Assembly: GCA_030998225.1 (NCBI GenBank)
Contig: JAPYXD010000752.1
Location: forward strand, 17,376,501-17,440,500
Direction of reading: 5' to 3'
Length of the DNA stretch: 64,000 nt
DNA from: Diplolepis rosae
Lineage: Eukaryota; Arthropoda; Insecta; Hymenoptera; Diplolepididae
The notes under the pieces are model-generated. The model did no database searches, was not told the origin of the DNA, and worked only from the letters and a program-made list of their open reading frames with translations. A program made the position numbers and the translations under genes. Of the stretch, positions 1 through 13,100 are shown piece by piece. Every line of letters starts with the position of its first letter. Positions within the stretch are counted from its first letter, which is position 1.

Positions 1-149
1 TTTACTTTAATGGTATTTTTTCCTATTAAGGAGCAATTCTTTATCAACACATGAAATCCAGGTTTTTCCATTGTTTTGAAAATTACAAAAGTAGCTTCAC
101 TAAAACCACTGTAACTTGTGAATTAACCGTCAGATTTTCATTAAATTTT

Positions 150-420
150 GATACGTACCGTTTGAAGGTTGACACTTCCTAAAAATTATATGGATTTGTC
201 AATACTGGCGTCATCTATATGGCATCCTAGGAACTTATTGAGGGATATATTAACGCCGTTAGACTATTTCTTGTGGGGCTATGTGAAAGATCAAGTCTAT
301 GCAGATTCTCTATTATCCATTGAAGCCCTTAAAACCACCATCCGACGCGTAATTGGCCAGATAAAGATGTAATTATGCAACAATTTTATTGAAAATTTTG
401 GCAAAAGGATCAACTTCTGT
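150..420 (+). mobile_element. rosa-like (DD41D) mariner transposase, C-terminal fragment
   Basis: A 67-residue frame (169-372) holds [17 protein letters not shown], the region around the third catalytic aspartate of DD41D mariners; the same wording recurs at 60548-60600 ([17 protein letters not shown]). The N-terminal three quarters, with the first two catalytic aspartates, is absent. No terminal repeat is recognised on either side. Confidence 0.75.
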
Positions 421-1033
421 AATCCTGGTTGAGGTGGAAATTTGTCCGATATTACGAGTATTTTTTAGTCATGAAATGTCAACTTTTCACATTATATATC
501 AATAAAGAAATACAGAACTTTAATCCAAACTGTGTGTTTTATTTGAAATTCAAAAACAAAGTCCGTGTTAAACAGTCCTGTAGATTGACAACTTTTGGTT
601 TGGAAATTACAAAAAAATCCCATTTCAATAAAATCTATCAGACATTTTTTTCTTCATTAAAATTAAAAGCAGTCCATCTACGTCTGTTTTTATCTTCTCT
701 ATCATTTCTCGTATTTTAAAAACAAATTTTTATGTATTTTGGACGTGAACATGTAGAAACTGCACCAAGTCGTTCACATGAATTTGCTATTTTCCTCAAG
801 GATCATATAGCAATTTTTTGTCATGTGTCTTTCTTGATTATGTCTGCACTCAGATGCCTGACCGACAGAAGGTATGAATGCTCCTTTAGCCACACTAGGT
901 TATGAATTGTAATTATAAGAGCTCCATTTACTTCATTTTATCCTGAAGTCAATTCGTTAATCAATATTTAAAAATTGCACAAAAATAATAAAAAATTAGT
1001 GCATGATTTAAAGGAACAAATTTTCACCCGCAG

Positions 1034-1163
1034 ATTCAATTTATTTTTGGACTGTATGACTCTTGAAGGAATACCTGTTTTTTCCGATGAGGTAAAGGAC
1101 TCTATAATTCGTGCGGCATCGATACAGAGTATATTAAAATTCAAGGACGACAAAATCCGTGCT
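1034..1163 (+). CDS. dynein heavy chain exon 1 of window (tail)
   Basis: Open frame ending KFKDDKIRA before a GTAAGT donor at 1164. A CAG acceptor at 1031-1033 preceded by a short pyrimidine run is the best left boundary, but the frame is open back to 975 and the true start is uncertain. Followed by a 58-base intron. The sequence resembles the N-terminal tail of inner-arm heavy chains only weakly; it is assigned because exon 2 follows in phase. Confidence 0.6.
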
Positions 1164-4100
1164 GTAAGTTGATAAAATTGAAAGAAAATTAAGCTGTTTA
1201 TTTAATCAAGTACTTTATCAGGTAATGGATGAGATTGTTTTGGACTACAGACGAGTAATGTGCGATCTCAGATGGAGGCAGATAATACGCGTATGTCCAA
1301 ATATGTTTCAATTTCTAACATGGGTACCGGAAAATGAAGCAGTCGTTGCAGAAAAAAGAAAATTCGAAACTAGCATGAAGGACTTTAATGTATGATTTTT
1401 TTCTCAAATAACTTCATTCTTTGTTCAAAATAAAGTCGTTTAAACAAATTCAACGTGGAAATTCACGTGGAATCTTTTTATCTCATAAATTACAAGAAAT
1501 GCATAAAAATGAAAAGCATTTTTGAATTTTTTAGACTCCTTTATTCATCAAGTCTTATTCTCAAATTTTTGAGGTATTTTAATGAATTTGCGAGTGCATT
1601 GCCAATTTTCGCTAATTTTGCATCGTTCAAGTTCTGTTCATCTGATAATTCAGAGCTACATGACCGATTTTTGGGTTTTGTCCTGAAGTAACCCGGTAAA
1701 AAAAAAAATATTTCAATACATTAAAATGTATCAATCTAAATGAATTCTATTTTTGAATTTAACATTGAATCCCCAGCAATTACTTGTCAGAAATTGAAAT
1801 GCTCAAAAATGGAAACGAGTGGATCCAATAAAATTCTATCTAATGCCATGCTAAAAATTACAGAACGCTGAAGAATTTGCTGTTGAATTCAAGAACCTGA
1901 AATCATTAAAGCTTTAAACATTTTTTCAATTATGTCGAAAAATACATCAATTTGCCGCTGTTTTTTTTTCTTCTTTTTTTGGAGGGAGAGAGAAATGCTC
2001 TATGCATCATCAAGGGGACTCCGTGCCCCCTGGTGTGTGGGACTCTGCTGCTCACGCAGCCCTACCCACTAAAAACCCCTCCCCTATCTATAGGCCATGT
2101 GTTCCCACTCCGGAACCTCGTTGCTTGTTCGTCTTTATTACTGGACTTGTTCCTCCAGTTCTCCTCTCCGTGGCGGCCTTCCTAAGGCCTCCTATTAGGG
2201 TCTGCCCCCGAAAAGCAGCGCAACGCATAGTCCTCGGGACGAGGTCATTCATTGGCTTTTCCGCTCTTACGGCACAGAGGTAGCACCTTGGCTTGCCGGT
2301 GCAGGAACCCGCAACATGCCCCTCCTCACCGCATCTCCAGAAGCACCTGCTGCGGTCTGGCCCTCGGCAGTCTGCCGCTATATGTCCAAAGCCTAGGCAG
2401 CGGAAGCACCGATTTACCTCCCTTTTCCTGCGCACCCTACAGGATACCCACCCGATCTTGATGTGGGTCCCTTTGAGCAGCTTCAGCGCCCTTGCCTCCT
2501 TCAAAAGCACATACGCCTTCCGGTTTCCTCTATAAGGTATCTTGCATAGAGAGACCCTTGACTCCAGCTCCGATTCTTAATCGAAGAAGCTTCTGACGGC
2601 ATCCTCGATGTCTTCCGCTTCGATGGTTGGTTCCAGGTCGGCGATCTCGACCTCGATCTGGGGGATGAGATAACGAACCGTCCCCCTGGCTTCAATTATC
2701 TCTTCAAAGGCGGTGTCCAGCCTCCCTCTGCTTTTTGTGGAACATTTCGCAGGATAGAAGCGTAGTTCGTTCCCCCCATGAGTGTTATGAGCACCGCTTC
2801 TGGGCGCGGACGACGAGGCCTCTCCGGTGTTTTTGTAGGCTTCTTCCCTTTCTTCTTCCGGAGGTCGTTCTTGTTCGGCTTTCGAAGCCGCTTGCACGTG
2901 TTCGGTGTGGACCTCACAGGCGGCTGTGGGAGGGCTTGGCTAGCCTTGTCCGCAATTTCTCTCTTTTCGGTGGTCTTACCTCCTTCATCTTCTGTACCAT
3001 CAAACCTCTCATCAGGTACTCGAAGGAATCGAGATAGCAGACGGTATCCTCCATGTCGTACCGCAGCGCCCCGAGCTCCTTCTTCGCCTCCTGAATGCCG
3101 TCCTTGATAGGGAGGTGCATCTTCTTGCTCCTGGAGAAACTGTCCATCTTCTCCAGGGCCGACTCCACCTTCTGTAAGATCTCCAGCTGCCTCTCATTCC
3201 TTTCGTGTAGCCAGTCCCGGTACTGCTTTACATGGGACTTATCGCTCTCAAAGGGATCCGGCGTCTTCTCCGTCACGTCCAACTCACCTCCAAACAACTC
3301 CTCACATATCGTTTTATTTCAATTTAACGTCTCCATATTAATCCCACGAGTAGCTAGGGAAATATTCGGTCCACTTCTGCAGAGCCCTACATGCAGGGGT
3401 AAGGCCTAGCAAAAAGGGATTACCGGAACAGACTATAGTAATAATGAACACTTAATTGGCTGTTGACTAAATATAGATTGATAAAAATAACCACATTGAA
3501 CGAATTAATTAATGCTTATAACAGGTTTCAAATCAAAATTTAAATTCTTATTTCCACAAAACGCATTAGAAAGCATTCAATTTTCATATCGCCTGACATC
3601 ATTTGATAGAATTGGTTTTCTATCAATCTCGATTGCATAAAACGCATTGACAAGCATTCATTTATCAGGCCTCCTAACGGCATTGAATCGCATTGGTTCA
3701 GTTACAAATTTCGTTGCGTTCAGTGGAATTAAAAAGCATTTATTTCATTGCAGATTCGGATTCTCTATTAAAAACTATGTAAGTTTTATTCGAGATTTTT
3801 TTCTAAATTGGGAGTTCAATTTTAAATTAAAAAAAAAATTTTACCTCATACCCTCAGGGTGTTGGGTGTGAGATAAAGTTTTGCTCTTTCCTCTCGAGAA
3901 TAAAAAGTTTTTATTGCGGATATTTTTTTGTACGATGCGTATTTCATATACATAGTAATCAGCAACCACCTCACTGTATTCGCATTGTAAGATCCTAAAT
4001 AAGAAGCTGATCGACCCAAAACCTTTGCTGAAGACTAGACCATCACGTTATCACAGCGACCTTACTACTTGCAGTAACGATCCATCAATCAATCTTATCT

Positions 4101-7100
4101 TTTAACCAATTCTATGGTGTTTTCTGAACCTGAATAGTTTATACACCTTATCAATAACGATTCAAATAAATTCAACTCAGTTAGACCTTCCTTCATTGAC
4201 TTTTCCTCCACTGTGAGGATTTTTCTCAGATGTAAGGGGAAATTTTTTTTACATATTCCTAAAATTTATCGATAAATAGTGTCCTAAATTACTTAAAACT
4301 GCCAAAAATTGATTTTAAAATAAGTAAAGGTTGTCTAGATGTTATTCTCATGTCTCTAACTGGAAGCTCTTTCCGTCTGGTTTTTTAAGTTTTTTATAGT
4401 TCTTTGGCATCTTATCAATAATTTTTTAAAAATAGAGCAAGCCCGTTTAAGAACGACTTGAGGATCACAAAATTTTTTTAGTTTCTGTTATTTTGTCCTC
4501 TGGGTATAAAATGAGTGTGCAAAAATTTTCCGCAAAGTTTTTGATATTTTTGAAGATACTTTTAATTGCAAATATTTTGGAAAAACTCTAAGTTCTACAA
4601 AAAAATCTTCTGATTCAAAGTTATATCAAAAATATAAAAGTGCAACGTCCTGATTACTTACCTATTATTATTATATTTTGTTTCTCCTCGTTTTTGATCG
4701 GTGAAGAGACCTGAAAGATTTCTTAACCGTAACGGGGTCGAGGATAACCAAGGATAAAGAAACGTAATAAATATTGACAATGCACTTTAATAATTAAACA
4801 CAATAGGACAAGCTTGTGAATTTATTGCAAGGAAATAGGGAGATCGGAGGAGACCAATATTTTATAATTTGAGGCAATCCTGGATTGTTGGGGCAGTCGA
4901 TGTGTTAATTAAATCCAAATTCCAAATGAGACTGGTCGAGGGTTCCTTGTTTAATTTTCGTTTTCCTATGGATTAGTGGTCCCGTTCCTTCCAGCTAGAT
5001 TCACTGATACTCCACACTGATGAACAAATTCCACCCTTCACTTAAATAATTCGGAGAACACTGATTCACTCCGACGAGGTGTCAAGGAATATTTTCCTTT
5101 TAACTTGGCCAAAGAATGACAAGAATTACTGAATTTGACGGAGTTAACGGAACTTGTCGATTTGCCAAACTAGATGCCACCCGTCGGTTTGGCGAATGGC
5201 AACAAACTCTTCAGTTTGACGAACGTGGAGGAACTCTCCAATTTGCGAATTGGGGATGCATTTATACCCAGATTCGAAGTAAAAAAAGATGGCTTCCCTC
5301 AAGAAATCGGGTCGATATCAGTGTAAAATTTAATTATTACTTAAGTAATTAAACCACTTCATATGAGTCATCGCATGAGTTTTTTCATTTGTAAAGTTCA
5401 ATGACTCCTAACATCACAGGGAGTGAAGTCGTCCTTCTTTTAATCAAATTAACATTTCTGAGATGCTCCTGAGGCCTGAATATCCCCTCACAATCAATAC
5501 TTTTGACACTTGTTGCTGTTTACATTACATCCTAACACGTATTTCTGATACATCTTACATTTGATTTAATACATGAATATTTGATAAATACCTATTACAT
5601 ATTTTTAATGTTCTACATCAAGTATTATATGAAAGATTTAATTAAATATTTTAAACAATTGAAAGTTTGTATCAAAACATTTATAATTGTCACAGGACGT
5701 GACAAAAGTTTAAAAACATTAAAAATATTGGGATGTTGAGTAAGTTCTCGCTGTTTTTTTTAATTAATGCTATATTTTATAAAATTAGTAAAAAACATGT
5801 TTCTAAAAGTATTTTCTATCGCTAGCTACTACTTTTTTCCATCTTTCCGGCAGCATATGAATTCCACGTCGGTTAAGCGTTTTTAAGTAGGTTTTCACCG
5901 GTTTTGCAACATGTTGTCAAGCGTTGTCATGCTGCAAAATCACTTTGTCGTGTTTCTGCTCGTATAGCCGTCGTTTTTCCTTCAATTCTTGGCTCAAATG
6001 CATTAATTTTAGTCGATACCGATCTCCTATGGTGGTTTCGTTTGGTTTGAGCCGCTCATAACAAACTGCACCCAGCTGATCCCACTGAATACAAAGCAGA
6101 AACTTGAAACAATGTATATTCGGCTTTGCCGACAATTTTGATGCATGGCCGGGCTTATCCCACGATTTTTTGAGCTAAGGGTTATGGTAGTGTAACCACT
6201 TTTTATCGCCAGTCACGATACAGTACCGTTCTACTGTTGAAGCAGCTGTACACACGAGCAAAGACGCCGTCCGACGTCTCTCGGCTTCAAATCGTACGGC
6301 ACCCAGTTTCCTTGCTTTTGAATAATTTCTAATGCTTTCAAACGTTTCGAAACTGTTGTGTGATTAACCTCTAATAATTCTACAAGTTCAGCTAGCGTCT
6401 GACATGTGTCTTCATCAAGTAATGCCTCTGGATCTGCCTCTTCAAACGTTTTCGGTGTGCCAGAGCGTTATTTATCTTCAAGATCAAAATCATTATTTTT
6501 GAAGTGTCTAAACCAATCTCTGCATGTTGTTTTCGACAGAGCATGGTCGCCGTAAGTCTGGAAAAGAATGCTGTGTTCTTCAGCTGCAGATTTTTTTAAA
6601 AGTAAAGTGGTGCAGTAAAATACCCAGCAATCACTTTTTTGGCACGAAATTCGACATGTTTAACACTGTGAAAAAAAAGTTGTTTACACTTCGGTGGAAT
6701 AACATTCACTGAATTCCAAGCTTGTTCATAGTAAAGGGTTTTCCAATAGGGACGTAACAATTTTATCTATGATTAAAGCACAGAAATATGTGAGATATTG
6801 AGTTCAAATTTATTGTGAGTGTAGTGCAAGCATTACATTTTATAAATGAAATTCGATATCGATCATATAACCACCACGAGCCCGTTTACAGCGGTCGATT
6901 CTTTGGACCCAATTTTCCACTAATCTGACACACATTTTGACCGGAACGTTGGCAATTTCGCGTTGGATGTTGTCTTTGAGGTTGTCTAAAGTTGCTGGAT
7001 TGTTGGCATAGACCAGTGACTTGATATGGCCCCATAAAAAGAAATCCAATGGTCTTAGATTGGACATTCATTTATTATCATTATCGTTGCGATGTTGAAT

Positions 7101-10100
7101 AACTTCTCGCTGTTTTCAACAGATGGCGTCACCACAAATGCGTGCGTGATGGGCGTCGAGAGCGAAACAACGGGGAGGGCAAGTAGAAATCGCATCGGGG
7201 CCTGCACCCGCGGTCCTGCGTCTCGGGTAGCCTTGACTGTCCGCGCCGTTCGGGGGAGGAATCTGTTTGTTTCTCTCCTGGGTGGCGCGGCTAGTCGGTT
7301 ATCCTAGTGGGCGTGTGGCCGCGGGTGCAAGTTCCGAGCGAACGGATGACGGAAGAGTCGTACGCGACTTTAATGGAACCAACCACCCGTGAAGTTTAAA
7401 GCCGAAAGGCGGTTCCGCGGGTGATGTATTGGTTCGAGAGAGGGGGTTTTTTGGTTTTAACAGGTATGCCTAGACCCGTCCTAGGAGAGTCCTGTACAAC
7501 GTCTATAAAAGATTTTGCCATTTTTCCTCCTCACCAAAAAAAAAAAAAAAAAAAAAATGGTCTCGAGATAACACGTTCACCGGATTTGCCTTTCAATAAA
7601 TCGATTGTAACGCGTGCTGTGTGGCTAACGGCACCGTCTTGTTAAAACCACATATCATTGATGTTAAGTTCATCCAATTCTGGCCACAAATAATCTTCCA
7701 ACATAGCACGATAGCCCTCTCCATTGACGGTAACATGACGGTTGTTTTCACCCACAAAAAAATACCGCTCAATCACACCTCCGGCATGAAAACCACACCA
7801 AACAGTCACTTTTTGCGGATGCAACGGTGTCTCAAGAAGCACGTTTGGGTTTTTTGCTGACCAATAAGGCATATTTTTCTTATTAACAAAGCCTGTCGGG
7901 TGGGACGATTATTACGGCCGAAAATTGGAGTAAGCGCTCTTAAAGTTGCGACCACCGACTCAGAATTTCGGTAGCAATTTTTAATAATTTCCAAACGTTG
8001 CTGGTTCGTGAACTTTACCATGATGAAAATGTTGACTTTAAATAACGTTTTGATATTGACAGTTCATTAAAAAAGTTTAAGGCTGCGTTCATATAAAGAT
8101 ACGAAAGTGTTATGTCCCTATTGGAAAACCCTTTACTTCTTTACAGACATATCCTAAACTTTTTAGATATATTTTTCGATATTCTTGAAAAAAATTTTTT
8201 TTGTAGTTTGCGTGGCGTCTCTCTCTACGTTTGACTAGAGTTGCACCACTCAAAGGAACTCAAACTTGGAAACGCTGAAATAGGAGGTTTTACCCCACCC
8301 GCCGTACTCTCCAGATGTTACTCCTTCCAACTACCATTTGTTTCTATCGATGGCACACGGCTTGGCTCATCAGCATTTACGCTCTTATGAAGAAGTCCAA
8401 AAATGGATCGATTCGTTGAACGCCTCAAAAGATGCACCGTTTTCTCCAGATGGTATCGAGCAATTGCAAGAAAGATTTTGAAAAGTAGTGGCTAGCGACG
8501 AACAGTACTTTGAATCATAAATAGGTCATCACTTTTTAAGAATAAAGCCTCAAATTTTGGGAAAAAATGGAAGAAGCCAAGTTGTATACCTAATATTTTA
8601 CGACGTCGTATGGAAATAATGCTTGCAATGTAATTAGCGGCACATTCAAGAGGAATGTTAGACATGAAGGTCAACGAAGACCAAATTTAAGAAATCCGCA
8701 CTCTTTTGCTTCACTTGAAGCAATAATATATATAATATAATAATATTAAATTAAAATTTAATATAATCTCTAATTTCGATTATAGCTATTCGCAGATATT
8801 TGAAGTAATATAATACAGTATATTTTGCAAATTTTTCTTCTGTAGCACCGCTCAAATGACAGAAAATAATAAAACACTGATCAACACTTAAAAAAAAATA
8901 GATAATTTTGCTTTCAAGAATAGCAATGTTATTATTGAAGGGCTAACTGGAAAGAAAAAAGATTATTTTTCATGAAAAAAATTTGAAACACAAAAAAATA
9001 ATTTTATTAATAAATTTTATTTTTGCCCAAACTTATTTTCTTATCGCTTTGAGCGAAATTTTTAAAAAGGATGCGATTCTAATATATCACGGTTCACTTT
9101 TTCAGGAAAAAGATTCTCTACAACATGATCGTTTCCTATTTTTGAAATTGAATTAATTATTATCATATACAGCAATTTGTTTATAAAAAGAATCTTTTGC
9201 CTAAAAAAGTGAACCGTGATTTATTAGAATCGCATCATTTTTAAAAATTTGGCTCGAAGTGATAAGAAAATAAGTTTGGGCAAAAATAAAATTATTTTTT
9301 GGTGTTGTAAATTTTTTTCATGAAAAATAATCTTTTCTCTTTCAAATTAGCCCTTCAATAATAATATTGCTATTCTTGAAAGCAAAATTATCTATTTTTG
9401 CCTGAGGTCTAATTTTTGTGAACGAACTACTTTAATTTTTAAATTGCGAATATTTTGAAAAATAATAAGGATTTTACCTAAGTTTTGGAACACTCATTTT
9501 ATACTCTGAACACTATCGAATAAACTAACGATACGAAATCGACAGTTGACAAAACGATACATAATTATCACGATATTTGTCAGACATGCACAGTGCGACA
9601 AATAAGTTTTCAGACTGGCCTTGGAAAAAATCATTGAAAATGTCGAGAAATGGCAGATGAGATGGCATGGTGAGCAGACCGGGAGATGGACCTACCGCCT
9701 GATTCCGGAGCTCGCCACCTGGCTGAACAGAAAACACGGAGAAGTCGGCTTTTATTTGGCGCAAGCGCTCTCAGGCCATGGCTGTTTTAACGCGTACCTG
9801 AAGCGCTTTAAGAAGAAAGACGAGGAGATGTGTTATTACAGCGATTCCCCTGTGGATATTGCAGAGCACGCACTCTTCTAGTCAGTTTGCGTAACGGGCG
9901 AGTAGCCGCAGGTGGAAGTGCCGGGCGAACGGATGAAGGAAGAGTCGCACGCGACTTTAGGCTGAAACCAACCACCCGTGAAGTTTGAAGCCGAAAGGCG
10001 GTTCCGCGGGCGGTGTATTGGTTCGAAAGAGGGGGTTTTTTGGTTTTAACAGGTATGCCTAGACCCTTCGTAGGAGAGTCCTGTACAACGTCTATAAAAG

Positions 10101-13100
10101 ATTTCGCCATTTTTCCTCCTCACCCAAAAAGAAAAAAAAATATTGGGAATAGAGAGAAATCGCACGGGGCCAAATCAGGTGAATTCGGTGGATGATTAAA
10201 TACACAGACTTGATTTTGAGCCAAAAATTGACGAAAAATGAGTGAGATGTGACAGTGCATTATCGTGCAACAGAGACCTGGTCTGTGGTCTCGGAACTTA
10301 TTTGTCGCACTGTGTATATATCAATGTCACTATTTTTGTCGACTACGAAAAGCCTATTTTGGATCTCAATTGATGGTGGCCCTACAATAGGACTTTAGGC
10401 ACAGAAAATCTTGAGATGTTACTGTGATCTTTTTAAAATTATGCATTTTCGAGTCTCAAAATTGTTATACATTGACAAATCCACATTCACACTGACAGTG
10501 ACATGTTACCCAGTGGGCATAAAAATAGAGGACTTCTTGACAGTATATTTACAACATCGCGAAGACTTTTTGTGTCCATACCCTAAAAATATCTTTACGA
10601 CATCTTTAAGACACTTTAGTGTTCCAAATATTTTTTGAATATATTTTCAAGACCCAGGGGTAGGACTTCTTGGCAATGCCTCACTTTGGGAGAAAATCTC
10701 TTTTTGTTGCCAAAAGTCTGGAAGAAGCATAAAAAAGCATAAAGCATAAAGCATAAAACAATTGTAAAATTTGTTATTTTGATTTTGCATGTTAACTTTA
10801 AGAAGTAATATTGAACAAGAATGACTAATTATAGGTATTGTAAAAATCCAGAGGCGAAATTTCAGGACCCTTAGATGGTATCCAAGATTTTGAATTTCTA
10901 AAATTAACATAGATTTTCTATACAAGACATATTATAAGGTTTAAATAATTGATTGAATTATAAGAATTTTCGCATGGAATTTTGGATCCTTAAATATGCT
11001 CAAAAATTTTAAAGACAAATCAAATATTTTACACAAAAATGTAGTAAAAAACACTATTTTTCTTATGTCCGATATCTTATTGGAACTTTTGAACTACTAG
11101 GTAGTTCAATAAGCTTGTAGAATGACACCGAGATGGCAACACAAATTACAAGCACGAATGATACTGAACGATCGGAAAGGCCATAAAACGTTACCGCTCC
11201 AAAAATCATTGAAGAAATTCATAACATCGTATTATTAGGTGCACAATTAAGTTCCCGCCGTGATTGGTTCCGTCAATTCAAAGACGGTGATTTCGATGTT
11301 GACAACCGTCCTCGTGAGGGAAGGCCGAAAACCTTCGAAGACGCTGATGTTATTTATTATGAGTTGTTGAAACCGGATGAAACTATCACTGGGGAACGGT
11401 ATCGAACGCAATTTTTGCGTTTGAGCTGAGTACTGCGCGAAAAACGGCCACAATATGAGCAGAGGCACGAAAAAGTGATTCTATAGCATTCGATGGCACA
11501 TGGTCTGGCTGATCAGCAGTACCGCTCATATGAAGACATCGAAAAATGGCTTGATTCGTGGATGAATTATTCATTTGTAACCATTTTTTCACAATAAAGT
11601 TGCATTTGTATTAAAAAAAACATGCGGGAACTTAGTTGCGCACCTAATATATGACCCAAAAGTGAAAGTGCGTGAGTTAGCTAAGGCCGGAAGCATATCA
11701 AATGGGTCAGTGGTTAGAATTTTGCATTAGGAATTGGACATGAGAAAGCTAACCGCAAAATGGGTGCCGCGTTTGCTAACAATCGATCAAAAACGCCAAT
11801 AAGTTTGTGATTCAAAGTGTTATTTGGACCTTTTTAACCGCAATACAACTGACTTTTCGCGCCGATTCGTGACCATTTATAAAACATGGATCCAACATTA
11901 CGCACCAAAATTGAAACAACAAGCAAAACAGTGGGTAGGGCCCAGTAGAACTGCACCAAAGCGAGCAAAGACACAACAATCAGCTAGAAAGTTTATGACT
12001 TATGTTTTAGGGATTCCAGTGGCATATTGTTCATCGACTATTTGAAAAAAGGAAAAACAATAAACATCGACTATTACAAGTTGATAAAACCGATCGCAAA
12101 AATCAATGAATTACACTTAGAACTGCTTCCCCATCTACCTTATTCTCCAAGTCTGGCCCTCCACGACTTTTATTCATTCCGAAACACAAACAGATGGTTT
12201 CAATGACAGATTTCCATCAAATAAAGGGGTCAAATGGGGAACAGATGGCTATTTTAGAGGCCTTGACAAATCGTATTGGAAGAGAGGAATCAAAATGTTG
12301 AAAGACCGTTGGGCTAAGTGTATTGAGCTAAAAGGAGATTATGTTGAAAAATAAATAGGATTTTTTCCAAAAAAGTTTTCTTTTCATTGTCATCCTACTG
12401 ACTTATTGAACTTTCCAGTGAATCTCTAATTCACTTTGGTCAAAAATGTTACTAAATATTTGTCATTTTCTATTATTTTCATGAGTAATTATAAAGTTCC
12501 TGAAAAGTAATTAGTAGAAAATGACTAATAATTAGTAGAAATCTTCACTAAATTAAATTAGTGGCTCACTTTTCACCAATTTAGATTTAGAGAGTGCAGT
12601 AAATGAAATAAAGAAGTTGTCAAAATGGAATGTTTGACCGAAAAATTTATTCGCTCACTCGAGTATTCTCTTTGCACGAAGGTCGCCAAGGACAGAGAGG
12701 AGAAGACAGAGGTGAGGAGAGCAAAGAGGCGAGCAAACCTCGTGAGCGAGGGGTGCCAGACCGCCCCCGAACTTGGTAAAAAGTCAATTCCGGACTTATG
12801 GTTTTGGCCAAGACGTGTCCACCCAGTAGAGGTACTAAAAAAGCCCGCTAAGGGGACGAGCTACGTAGTCATATTGAAGAAACTCAAGAAGCGGGCCAAC
12901 CTAAGGAACTGGGCACCACTGTACAGGGAATTAGGGAGACCCACTCTATAGACCTTTTGATTAAATTTAAATATTCCTAGGAAGACAGAGGTTCCGCGAT
13001 GAATCTGAAAGTGACTCTGACCTAGAGATTTTTTAGAGGTACTAGAAGGGCGTATGTCCTACTAGAGAAAATGCGGGCCCTAAAGTTCAGTAAAGCGACC

